Below, one piece after another: positions 1-7,909 of a stretch of 64,000 nt of DNA. Location: contig DKWE01000045.1 in the NCBI GenBank assembly GCA_002491565.1, positions 4,975 through 68,974 on the forward strand, in the 5' to 3' direction. Position numbers and translations under genes: made by a program. How positions within the stretch are numbered: the first letter of the stretch is position 1; each line of letters starts with the position of its first letter. Source of the DNA: Lachnospiraceae bacterium UBA7160. GTDB taxonomy: Bacteria > Bacillota > Clostridia > Lachnospirales > Lachnospiraceae. The notes below the pieces were generated by a model that was not told the origin of the DNA, made no database searches, and worked only from the letters and a program-made list of their open reading frames with translations.

Positions 1-1008
1 AACCGTGTAATCCACTCCTTTTTGCTGCTCCAATTCTTGTTGAAGCGAACTACAGGCTTCTGAATCCCAGGTTCCTTCAGATCCCTCAATACAGGATTCT
101 GATTTGGCTTCCAGATAGGAACACATACCCTGTGCAATCTCTTTTTCGAAATTGAATGTATCTCCGATCCCCAGTATAAAATGTCCTGGCACTCCATAGT
201 CCTGATAACTCTGCGCCTGCATCCAAACCTCCTTGGAAGCCTCATCAACCCTCTGCTCCTCTTCCAGCTCCTCATCTGTCGGATACGGCAGAGTTTCTTC
301 CGTTACCGTAAAGGACAATCCTTCGGCAACCTTGATCAGTTCCTCCATGGAAAGATCATTCGTACAGCACAGATTTGCAACAAAGCCTTCCTCCGGGTGG
401 AACAGATTGATAACTTTATCGTAGACGGAAGTGAACCGCTCCGGGTCGTACGATCTCGTAATCACATCGGCCTCTACGCCCCCGATCTTCGTATGCTCGA
501 CTGATTTTACATCCGAGAGGGTCAGCAGATCGCTGCTTTCGCCATCGCGGAGCGTATTGGCAGTTACAAGCATGATTGAGATACCGGACGGATCATCATA
601 GGCGCCGGTCCGACTGTAATGATTTGAATCCTCTACTTCCTGCCATCCATCCGGAATATAGCTGCAGGCGTAGTCTACCTTATGCGGAACCAGGTCATAG
701 TCCACCTGAAAGGTGTACGTGAGCAGATCTCCTTCTTCCTGCACTGTTTTCGTGAAATATCCTCCCAGTGCCGCCGCAGTGAGGGAAAGAGCCGCTGCCA
801 GACCGACTGCACAGGCGACAGTTAGTCGCTTTCGTCTGGAAAAATACTGGTTTTTACGCTGTTTTCTCCCTTCCCGCTGCCGGATCGTATCATAAGCGGA
901 CTGAATCTTCTGTTCCATCACCGGAGAGCTTCCTACGCTCTGTGAAAGAATCTGTCCTAACATTTTATCTGTCTCATAGCAAAAATCCTGCTGTTTTTTC
1001 ACGCGCAT
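1..1008 (-). CDS. anti-sigma factor, membrane-anchored (partial)
   Basis: The frame is open across the left window edge, so the C-terminus is missing; 336 codons are visible. It begins with ATG inside the last 35 bases of the sigma-factor gene, behind GGAAGGGAGGAG, so the two genes are translationally coupled. Residues 1-60 are a charged cytoplasmic N-terminus, residues about 62-84 are one hydrophobic helix (CAVGLAAALSLTAAALGGYF), and the rest is an extracytoplasmic domain with several Cys. This is the layout of clostridial anti-sigma proteins of the DUF4179/DUF4367 type that hold an ECF sigma factor at the membrane until a surface signal arrives. The family name is from memory and less certain than the role. 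The stimulus cannot be read from sequence. Confidence 0.75.
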   Translation of the reverse strand, partial: MRVKKQQDFCYETDKMLGQILSQSVGSSPVMEQKIQSAYDTIRQREGRKQRKNQYFSRRKRLTVACAVGLAAALSLTAAALGGYFTKTVQEEGDLLTYTFQVDYDLVPHKVDYACSYIPDGWQEVEDSNHYSRTGAYDDPSGISIMLVTANTLRDGESSDLLTLSDVKSVEHTKIGGVEADVITRSYDPERFTSVYDKVINLFHPEEGFVANLCCTNDLSMEELIKVAEGLSFTVTEETLPYPTDEELEEEQRVDEASKEVWMQAQSYQDYGVPGHFILGIGDTFNFEKEIAQGMCSYLEAKSESCIEGSEGTWDSEACSSLQQELEQQKGVDYTV

Positions 1009-1600
1009 CTCCTCCCTTCCATTTCCTGCCCTGCTCCTGCGCTGTCTCTGGCCTTGCATTTAGCTCTTCTTCCTCCTGATACTGTCTGGCAAATTGTGCC
1101 CTGGCCCGTGCCAACCGTGTACGGACCGTATTTTCATTCAACTCCAGCAAGTCTGCGATCTCCGAAGTTCGGAATCCTTCTGAATAATAAAGTACAAGGA
1201 TCGTCCGGTATTTTTCATCCATCGACTGCAGGAGCTCCATGAACTCCAGATGTTCCTGCGTGTAATCCCATGCGTGCAGTTCCGGAGCGTCTTCCAGAGA
1301 AACCGCCGGGCGATTGGTTTTCAGAAAATCCTTACACTTGTTAATCACAATCCGGATCAGCCATGTGCGGAAATACTCCGGATTTTTCAGGGTATCCAGC
1401 TTTTCATAGCAGGTAAGAATCGCATCCTGAACAGCATCCGCTGCGTCTTCCTCATTCGGCAGGTAGGATTTCGCAACTTTAATCATGCTTTCGCGGCACA
1501 GCTCCATCAATTCCACAAAAGCATCTGCATCCCCGTACCGGCGGACTTTCTTCACCAGGCCGGCAAGGTTCTTTTGTTTTTTTCTCTGATCCTGCTTCAA
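974..1600 (-). CDS. ECF-type RNA polymerase sigma factor
   Basis: The 208-residue product has the two domains of sigma-70 group 4: region 2 at about residues 25-95 (with DAVQDAILTCYEKL and FRTWLIRIVINKC) and region 4 at about 115-175, a helix-turn-helix with RTSEIADLLELNENTVRTRL. It directs RNA polymerase to stress or envelope promoters. The start is a TTG at 1600, seven bases behind GGAGG; no in-frame ATG has a better site. The downstream gene is a membrane protein overlapping its stop, as expected for its anti-sigma. The C-terminal 30 residues (rich in E, Q, K) lie outside the sigma fold. Bases 1637-1660 contain TGAAAC followed 14 bases later by TGTC, which loosely resembles an ECF promoter and could mean self-activation. 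Confidence 0.88.
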   Translation of the reverse strand: MKQDQRKKQKNLAGLVKKVRRYGDADAFVELMELCRESMIKVAKSYLPNEEDAADAVQDAILTCYEKLDTLKNPEYFRTWLIRIVINKCKDFLKTNRPAVSLEDAPELHAWDYTQEHLEFMELLQSMDEKYRTILVLYYSEGFRTSEIADLLELNENTVRTRLARARAQFARQYQEEEELNARPETAQEQGRKWKGGDAREKTAGFLL

Positions 1601-1726
1601 GCATACACCTCCTCTCTTATGTTCTGTCTATTAGAAGACACAGCATGCAAAAATGTTTCATCTACCATCGATATTTTCTTTAGCCATCTCTTAAGAAGAA
1701 GCCTTTACAAAACCAGGGAGATTATT

Positions 1727-1906
1727 GTATACTGGCTTCACGTACTCATGTACGGTAGCATTCCTATTCAGCCAAACCTCCTTGCCCGATTTTCCATCGG
1801 ACTGTGTCAGCCTCGATTGACGATGCCACTGCATCACCTCACTTAGCCGCCTAGCCGATGAAAAATCATGCTGCTGAGTTGGTCAGATAGGAATGAGTCA
1901 GTATAC
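1727..1906. repeat. 180-bp imperfect palindrome
   Basis: This fills much of the 509-base gene-free stretch between the sigma factor and the HicB-like gene. The ends are GTATACTGGCT on the left and AGTCAGTATAC on the right. Further in, GCATTCCTATTCAGCCAA faces TTGGTCAGATAGGAATG, and CGATTTTCCATCGG faces GATGAAAAATCATG. The arms differ by small insertions, so this is an old or imperfect inverted repeat able to form a long hairpin. It may be a remnant of a small non-autonomous transposon or a structured transcript. No coding gene was found in the remainder of the gap. Confidence 0.5.
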
Positions 1907-2109
1907 TAGAAATCGATTAACGGCCTCTCTGTCCGCCTATACACCATCGATAGCTTGAGCAGGACAGGCTGGTATTCCCATTCAGGAAGTCACTGTCTGG
2001 AGAATAATATCTCAAACTGCACTGGCTGAATTGTATTGCTGTTTCGCCCGTGTGTTGAAATGACTGGCGGGGTACAGGGCAGAGAAAAGAAAGGAAGGAA
2101 CTCAATATT

Positions 2110-2388
2110 ATGACTTTTGCATATCCTGTTATTATACACAAAACTCCGGAAAATACGTATACAGCGGTATTCCCGGATCTCGCAGACTGCAGCGCCTCCG
2201 GGGACGATCTGAATGAATGCCTGGAAAATGCATACCATGCCATGTATAACTGGCTCTATGTCGAGCTGACAGAATTTGACGGACATCTTCCGCCTATCTC
2301 CCATCCAGAAGATCTCAAACTACAGGACGGTGACTTCGTGCGCAATATCTCTGCCATTATGCGGCTCACCGATGGCTACGATGAATAA
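2110..2388 (+). CDS. HicB-family antitoxin-like protein
   Basis: The 92-residue protein has the HicB partial RNase H-like fold: an N-terminal beta hairpin with YPVIIHKTPENTYTAVFPDL, then CSASGDDLNECLENAYHAM. The motif of a strand ending in FPDL, followed by a helix that counts residues as Ax(D)xxE, is typical of HicB. In a complete module HicB binds and neutralises the HicA mRNA interferase. No HicA-like small double-stranded-RNA-binding protein was found on either side, and no C-terminal DNA-binding helix-turn-helix is obvious. It is therefore an orphan HicB-like protein. It starts with ATG behind GAAAGGAAGG and is followed by a very strong hairpin. Confidence 0.75.
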   Translation: MTFAYPVIIHKTPENTYTAVFPDLADCSASGDDLNECLENAYHAMYNWLYVELTEFDGHLPPISHPEDLKLQDGDFVRNISAIMRLTDGYDE

Positions 2389-2526
2389 ACCTTCTCAGCC
2401 GCGAATATTCCCCCAGTTGATGCAAATGTTCTAAGGAACTTTAAGCGAAATCTTGCGCAAAATAGTAGAATTGGAAGCAAGCTCATGGATTGCTCTCTGC
2501 GTACTTTCATGCTTATTAGTTTATTG

Positions 2527-2584
2527 CAGCAAACAGCCAGGCGTATACTTGCAACTCCTGCAGGTATCGCCTGGCTGTTTGCTG
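2527..2584 (+). terminator. very long intrinsic hairpin after HicB-like gene
   Basis: CAGCAAACAGCCAGGCG at 2527-2543 pairs perfectly with CGCCTGGCTGTTTGCTG at 2568-2584. The stem continues inward for nine more pairs (one bulged base and one G-T pair) to the loop ACTCC. The plus-strand tail TTCTTTTTC is T-rich, which fits a terminator for the HicB-like gene 140 bases upstream. The 26-pair stem is longer than a usual terminator, so an element end or a processed RNA hairpin is also possible. The rest of the 318-base gap to 2706 holds a repeat copy and no supported gene. Confidence 0.6.
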
Positions 2585-2645
2585 TTCTTTTTCATTTGCC
2601 TGCATCAGCAGGCAGATACGTTGTTATTGTTTACGGCTATTCTGG

Positions 2646-2661
2646 CTGTCCCGCGAGGCGT
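2646..2661 (-). repeat. dispersed repeat, copy A
   Basis: On the minus strand this reads ACGCCTCGCGGGACAG. The same 16 bases (one C/T change in one copy) recur between hisG and hisD and upstream of rpmB. This copy sits in the loop of a small inverted repeat, GGCTATTC at 2636-2643 facing GAATAGC after it. Confidence 0.55.
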
Positions 2662-2706
2662 GAATAGCAACGATACGTTTACGGAATCATGACACGGATT
2701 ACTTGA

Positions 2707-4665
2707 TTATTGAATCGCAACGGTATACTCCATCGTATCCAGCCAATTGCCATCTGCGTCATAGAAGGATACGTCGAAGCTTGTCTCTCCCGCTGCAAGA
2801 AGGGTCGCGCTCAGGCTGCCAGTCGCTGAAAACTCACTCTGGTCAAAGGAAATCATCGTCTCATCTGCATTCTCAATATAGGCAGATGCTGCGTCAGAGC
2901 CATTCATCAAAAGTTCGCCAGATACCGATGCACCTGCTCTCCAGCCCTCTTCCGGCTTCTCCAGATAGAATCCATACGGCATCGTCTCAATCATCCAGGC
3001 AAGGCCATCCGTTGCCTCAGAGACTGCGCTTCCATCTGCCAGGGTAAAGGCCCCCTCTGATAGCTCTACGAAGTAGGAAGATTCCTGTGCAAGCGGCTTT
3101 GCAAGAGAAATCACTGCTTTATAGCCGCCATCCCAGCCAAGCTCCTCCCGTTCTTCCTCTGTGAGCGGCTCAACCGTTACCTTTTTCCCGTCATTCATAG
3201 TAATTGTCTCAATGACTGAGGAATCTGCTGTATTGCACAGAGTCAGCGTGCCATCTCCCGTCGTAACTGCGTCATTCCGGAAGCTGATGGTAAGCTCGGT
3301 AACGCCAGCCGGATACGTCTCATAAGCCGTTGCGTCTGAGGTAAGCGGTGCGAAGATGAAATCGCTTAAGGAAAGCGTCTGAACATCCGGTATATCCTCG
3401 ATGTCAGAACCATCCTCACCGCCATCGCCAAAACCAAGTCCGTCCTCTGCGCTGTCTCCACTTCCGTCGATGTCGGAGCCATCCTCACTGCCATCGCCAA
3501 ACCCTAGTTCGTTATCTTCCGTGTCCTCACCGGCAAACTCGCCTGTGTCCGGATCCTCATAAGAATCAGAGGTGGTGATATCAAAATCACTGCCGTCGTC
3601 GAGGTCCGTCTCTTCCGGCTGCTCGGTCTCTGCTAGCGCCGCATCATCCGTGGCATCAAAAATAACAGCTCCTCCAAGAGCAGAATCATCCGTATTCAGA
3701 AGAATACTATCCGGAGAGAGTGTCTCTGGCTCGATATCTCCATCGGTGACATCTTCATCGTCACCGTCTTCGCTAAAGGTGGCTTCCTCTTCGCTAAAAG
3801 AATCATCTTCTTCGGAAGAGTCATCCTCCTCGCTAAAGGAAAGATCTTCCCCATCGGAACTGCTGTCTTCCACCGCACCCGCAATTGCCTGGTTCACATT
3901 CTGCTCTACACGCTCCAGAGTCTCTTTCATGTCATCATATTCGTAATCCTGCGCCGCGATTTCCTCGAGTAGCTGGCCTAGCAGCTCCCGGTCTTCCTCC
4001 GACAGAGAAATATTCTTCTCTTCCGCTACCTGATTGACAATGACGTCAATATCATTTACCGTGACATCCTCACCTTGAATGACCTGCATTTTTGTATCAT
4101 TGACAATCTCCGTTGCCTGAAGCTGTCCGATTGTATTCGCGATCGTCGTTGTCGTGATCATCTCCTGTGTCGCAATTTCCTTTTTCTCGACGTCAAGCTC
4201 CTCTCCTACCGCAGTCTCATATGCCATCAGAATGCCGGTCAGTGCGCCTGTTCCGGACACTTCAAATGGCGCTGCTGCAAGTACATCACAGTTCTGTACA
4301 CCGGAGGTCGACAGCGTGGAAGCGATCATGTTACTTGTCACCCAGGAAAGATTTGCAGTCTTGACCTGGATGCCTCCGGAGGTCGTCGGACTGACCAGCG
4401 CGCAGCTGTAGGTATGCGTGCCAATCTGCTCCAGCGGTACGTAGGAGCCAAGATGATCCCGTTCATCCTGATTCGTAATGGTCAGGGTCTTAATATTCTG
4501 TCCTGCTATTCCAAAATACCGGAGAATCGCCTGCTTCTGCTCTTCAGACAGATCCGCCCCAAGCGTAACAACCTTCTCTCCGTCCGCAGCCACCGGCAGA
4601 GACGGAACCGCCGCCATCACACAGAGCGCACTCATCACGATGGCAAGTAATTTCTTTTTCTGCAT
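2707..4665 (-). CDS. secreted DUF1002-family protein with acidic linker
   Basis: The 652-residue protein starts with a signal peptide (MQKKKLLAIVMSALCVMAAV, cut near residue 27). Residues about 28-265 match the DUF1002 family of secreted Firmicute proteins, whose function is unknown; visible cues are LGADLSEEQKQAIL and NDIDVIVNQVAEE. Residues about 265-425 are an extremely acidic, Ser/Asp/Glu/Gly-rich linker holding two copies of a roughly 23-residue unit (LGFGDGSEDGSDIDG...). The C-terminal 220 residues look like two beta-sandwich modules, the first with TYPAGVTELTISFRND. It has its own promoter. It lies downstream of the chelatase operon but has separate transcription signals, so I do not count it as part of that system. 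Confidence 0.75.
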   Translation of the reverse strand: MQKKKLLAIVMSALCVMAAVPSLPVAADGEKVVTLGADLSEEQKQAILRYFGIAGQNIKTLTITNQDERDHLGSYVPLEQIGTHTYSCALVSPTTSGGIQVKTANLSWVTSNMIASTLSTSGVQNCDVLAAAPFEVSGTGALTGILMAYETAVGEELDVEKKEIATQEMITTTTIANTIGQLQATEIVNDTKMQVIQGEDVTVNDIDVIVNQVAEEKNISLSEEDRELLGQLLEEIAAQDYEYDDMKETLERVEQNVNQAIAGAVEDSSSDGEDLSFSEEDDSSEEDDSFSEEEATFSEDGDDEDVTDGDIEPETLSPDSILLNTDDSALGGAVIFDATDDAALAETEQPEETDLDDGSDFDITTSDSYEDPDTGEFAGEDTEDNELGFGDGSEDGSDIDGSGDSAEDGLGFGDGGEDGSDIEDIPDVQTLSLSDFIFAPLTSDATAYETYPAGVTELTISFRNDAVTTGDGTLTLCNTADSSVIETITMNDGKKVTVEPLTEEEREELGWDGGYKAVISLAKPLAQESSYFVELSEGAFTLADGSAVSEATDGLAWMIETMPYGFYLEKPEEGWRAGASVSGELLMNGSDAASAYIENADETMISFDQSEFSATGSLSATLLAAGETSFDVSFYDADGNWLDTMEYTVAIQ

Positions 4666-4715
4666 ATCAATATCCTCACTTTCCAGGAATCCTTCCTTGT
4701 TTTGTCTGTTGCCTC

Positions 4716-4744
4716 ATTATAGCACCCGAATCCCGGACTGGCAA
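4716..4744 (-). promoter_or_regulatory. promoter of the DUF1002 gene
   Basis: Read on the minus strand: TTGCCA, 17 bases, TATAAT. The predicted transcript starts about 45 bases before the ATG at 4665. Confidence 0.7.
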
Positions 4745-4766
4745 GAAAACAAATATGCGGAATTTA

Positions 4767-6755
4767 TTAAAATTCTTCTAACCTGCGCACGATTCTAGTC
4801 AGGAAATCTGACGAGAGATCCTCGATTTTATAGTAATCCGCCCGAAGCTCTTTGGCCAGTTCCGCTGCAAGGCCGAGCCGCAAAAAGCCTTCCTCCGTAT
4901 CTACGACGATACACCGGATCCCATCCCCCCGGAGCTTTGCAGCCTCACGAAAAGCCTCTTTTAAAGGATTTCCTGTGCCCTGAGCTGCGTTGGCACGGCC
5001 ATCCGACAAAACCACAAGAATAGGCAGACAGTCCGGATCTTTTTGAAGCTGGCTGCAGAGCACCTGCCGCGCCAGGAAAAGGCCAGCGCTAAGCGGGGTG
5101 CGGCCTCCGGTAGGGAGGAGCTCCAGCTTCTTCTTTGCGAGCTCGACGCTTCTCGTGATATCCAGAATAAGCTCAGCGCTCTTCTTTCGAAAAGCAATCA
5201 TGCCCACCCGGTCCCGCTTCTGGTAAGCATCGTTCAGGAGTGAACAAATCGCTCCCTTCACCGCGCTCATCCTCCGGTTGGCGCCCATGGAACCGCTGGC
5301 ATCTACCAGAAAAAGGATGGTGTTTCCCACCCTCCTCTCCCTGAGCTTTGTTCGGATATCCTCTTTCTGTACAACCAGAGCCATATTGCTGTGAGTTCTT
5401 TGCTTCTGATGAGGAGCTGCTGCACGCATCGTTGCGTCAAAAGCAATATCCCAAAGCTTCCCCTTCGGAAAGTCAGCCCTCACATACCTGCCCATCACGG
5501 AGGAGGTATGGACAATACTTCTCCTGCCGCTCCCATTGCGAACAGCAGGAAAAGCCATCTCTCCCGTCCAGTTTTTCACCTCAAATGTCTGACCGATTTT
5601 TTGAATTTCTTCCTCCAGTACAGCATCTGGATGTTCACCGCTTTTTTCCGATTCCTTCTCTGGAACTCTCCGGTCAATCTCATCCGAATACGCAGTCCCA
5701 TCCGGTTTTTCAGCGTCCTCACTGAGTGAGTTCTTTTCCTTCTGTTCCAACTCAGTTTTATTTTCTGGAACGTTATTTTTCTTCTGCGCCGGTTCTGCTT
5801 CATTGCCAGAAGAGTTTTTTTGACTCTGTTCCGATTCTTCTTCCTTCCCTGAGGCAGCATCCTCTCCGGAAGATTCTGTTTCCTGGCCTGTCTCTGCCTT
5901 TTCAATCTTTCTTGCCCGGTGCGGAAGCGCAAACTGTGCCGCTTGTTTGATATCCTCCAGGTTGACAGTAGTTCTCCCGTCCAGAGCGGCCATAGCTCTT
6001 CCTGTCTCAACGATCGTCAGCTCTGCCCTCGCTCCTGCACAGCCCGCTTTTTCACTTAAAAGAGCAGCAAGCTTCATGGCGGCTTCAGTGATCGTCACAT
6101 GGGTGAGCCGTTCCTTTGCCCGCGCCAATTTCTCCTTAAGAGCCCGTTGCTCCTCCTCAAAGTTCTGTACAAATCCTTCCGGATCCTTTTCGTACTCCAG
6201 CTGCCGGCGAATGATCCTCGCCCGCTCTCCGGCATCCCGTATTCCCTCCACTTTCACATAGAGTCCAAAGCGATCCAGAAACTGCGGACGAAGCTTCCCC
6301 TCCTCCGGATTCATACTTCCCACCAGATAAAACCGGGAAGTATGGGTGTAAGAGATTCCTTCCCGCTCTACCCGGTTTATCCCAGATGCTGCTGCCTCCA
6401 GAAGACTATTGACAATGTAATCACTTAAAAGGTTCACTTCGTCAATGTAGAGGAAATTTTGATCCGCAGCCATTAGGATTCCGGGTTCAAACCTGCATGC
6501 ACCATCCTGCACCGCAGCCTGGATATCAATGGACCCTACAACCCGGTCTTCCGTCGCATTTAACGGCAGCTCCACCACGGACACGTTCTCAAGAAGCGCC
6601 GCCAGAGCCCGGACTACCGTGGATTTGGCTGTTCCCTTCTCACCGGAAAGCAGCACGCCGCCGATCTTTGGGTTTACTACATTCAGGAGAAGTGCCCGTT
6701 TCATGTTCTCCTGTCCAAGTACCGCGCAGAAGGGAAATGCCGCTCTTCGTTTCAT
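4767..6755 (-). CDS. magnesium/cobalt chelatase subunit D-like (AAA+ and vWA)
   Basis: The 662-residue product is the D subunit of a three-part ATP-driven metal chelatase, which couples ATPase movement to metal insertion by the large CobN/ChlH-type subunit. An N-terminal AAA+ domain (residues 1-280) keeps Walker A (GEKGTAKST) and Walker B (FLYIDEVNLL). A charged linker rich in Glu, Lys and Ser follows (about 285-400). The C-terminal von Willebrand A domain has the metal-binding DASGSMG motif and a later SDGRANA. The start chosen is the ATG at 6755, seven bases behind AGGAGG; a longer frame at 6773 would place that ribosome site inside the gene. The ATG overlaps the chlI stop as ATGA, so the two are co-translated. 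Confidence 0.88.
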   Translation of the reverse strand: MKRRAAFPFCAVLGQENMKRALLLNVVNPKIGGVLLSGEKGTAKSTVVRALAALLENVSVVELPLNATEDRVVGSIDIQAAVQDGACRFEPGILMAADQNFLYIDEVNLLSDYIVNSLLEAAASGINRVEREGISYTHTSRFYLVGSMNPEEGKLRPQFLDRFGLYVKVEGIRDAGERARIIRRQLEYEKDPEGFVQNFEEEQRALKEKLARAKERLTHVTITEAAMKLAALLSEKAGCAGARAELTIVETGRAMAALDGRTTVNLEDIKQAAQFALPHRARKIEKAETGQETESSGEDAASGKEEESEQSQKNSSGNEAEPAQKKNNVPENKTELEQKEKNSLSEDAEKPDGTAYSDEIDRRVPEKESEKSGEHPDAVLEEEIQKIGQTFEVKNWTGEMAFPAVRNGSGRRSIVHTSSVMGRYVRADFPKGKLWDIAFDATMRAAAPHQKQRTHSNMALVVQKEDIRTKLRERRVGNTILFLVDASGSMGANRRMSAVKGAICSLLNDAYQKRDRVGMIAFRKKSAELILDITRSVELAKKKLELLPTGGRTPLSAGLFLARQVLCSQLQKDPDCLPILVVLSDGRANAAQGTGNPLKEAFREAAKLRGDGIRCIVVDTEEGFLRLGLAAELAKELRADYYKIEDLSSDFLTRIVRRLEEF

Positions 6756-7801
6756 GGTCTGGCCTCCTGCCATTCTTCCTTCCTCACCAGTTCCTCCACT
6801 TTGGAAAAATCAAGGTCTCCCTCCTCAAAGGGAGTTCGCCTCATCCGGTGTGGCAGCACCAGCCTGGCAGCCTCCAGAAGATCCTCTTTTTCTACCTCCG
6901 TTCGCCCATAATAAGCTGCGAGGGTCATGGCAGTCTTTACCATCGTGATATCTGAGCGGTGTCCATCCACCTCGAGGAATATTGAAATCTTTGCGGTAAG
7001 CGTCAAAAGATTGTCCGTGAGCAATACTCGTGGGAGAAGCGCTTTTGCAGACTGGATCCTCTTTCGAATCTCCTGTTGTGCAGGTTCATAGAGAGCGGCA
7101 AAACTTTCCGGATCTTCTTCAAAGCAAAGCCTCCTTCGGATCACTTCGGTGCGAAGTGCTACCTCATGTTCTCCGGTCACATCCACCGCCATACCAAAAC
7201 GATCCAAAAGCTGCGGGCGAAGATCTCCTTCCTCCGGGTTCATCGTGCCTACCAAGGTAAAACGTGCTGGATGGGAGAAGGAAATTCCCTCCCGCTCAAT
7301 CGTGTTCACTCCCATAGCAGCAGAATCCAGAAGCACATCCACGACATGATCGTCCAGAAGGTTTATTTCATCCACATAGAGAATATTTCGATTAGCCTGA
7401 GCTAAAAGTCCGGGTTCAAATCTTTTTTCTCCAGTCTTTAGAGCAGCCTCAATATCCAGTGTTCCAACTACACGGTCCTCAGTGGCGCTCACCGGAAGAT
7501 CCACCACTCTCATTTGGCCCTTTACCGTCTCAAGCTGATGCTCCCGCTCAAACCTCTCCCTGCACGCATCGCACCAGCAGGCTTCCTCGTTCGGATCACA
7601 GCTGTATGGACAGCCCCGCACTTCTTCCCGCTCATCCATGAGCTCTGCCAAAGCGCGCACGGCCGTGGACTTAGCCGTCCCCTTCTCCCCCCGGATCAGC
7701 ACACCGTTCAGCTTCGGATTGATGATGTTTAATAACAAAGCCTTCTTCATCTGCTCCTGCCCCACGATGGCAGCGAAGGGATAAGCTTTTGTCTGATTCA
7801 T
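6752..7801 (-). CDS. magnesium/cobalt chelatase subunit I-like (AAA+ ATPase)
   Basis: The 349-residue protein is the ChlI/BchI motor subunit. Walker A is GEKGTAKST at residues 38-46, Walker B is NILYVDEINLL, and an arginine-finger region follows MNPEEGDLRPQLLDRFG. Between the nucleotide-binding elements lies a Cys cluster (CPYSC, then CWCDAC), a feature also seen in plant and cyanobacterial ChlI and linked there to redox control; here it is only an observation. It is overlapped by the D subunit downstream and follows the ABC-transporter ATPase by about 108 bases. In heterotrophic anaerobes without chlorophyll these subunits are thought to serve a CobN-type cobaltochelatase, which this operon also encodes. 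Confidence 0.9.
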   Translation of the reverse strand: MNQTKAYPFAAIVGQEQMKKALLLNIINPKLNGVLIRGEKGTAKSTAVRALAELMDEREEVRGCPYSCDPNEEACWCDACRERFEREHQLETVKGQMRVVDLPVSATEDRVVGTLDIEAALKTGEKRFEPGLLAQANRNILYVDEINLLDDHVVDVLLDSAAMGVNTIEREGISFSHPARFTLVGTMNPEEGDLRPQLLDRFGMAVDVTGEHEVALRTEVIRRRLCFEEDPESFAALYEPAQQEIRKRIQSAKALLPRVLLTDNLLTLTAKISIFLEVDGHRSDITMVKTAMTLAAYYGRTEVEKEDLLEAARLVLPHRMRRTPFEEGDLDFSKVEELVRKEEWQEARP

Positions 7802-7909
7802 AGCCTATGTTCTCCTGTTTTTTCTTTAAAATGTATCAGTTTTTCATGGACAAATGCACACTCCATTGCCAGAAAAGTCTCCATAATCCGAATGTGATCG
7901 CAGCACATC

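Noticed and set aside
1250..1846. A 198-codon plus-strand frame near the sigma factor
   Set aside because: Most of it is antisense to the sigma factor, and it has no ribosome site.
2453..2692. A 79-codon frame with two hydrophobic stretches after the HicB-like gene
   Set aside because: It runs straight through the 26-pair hairpin; the apparent hydrophobic stretches come from it, and there is no ribosome site.
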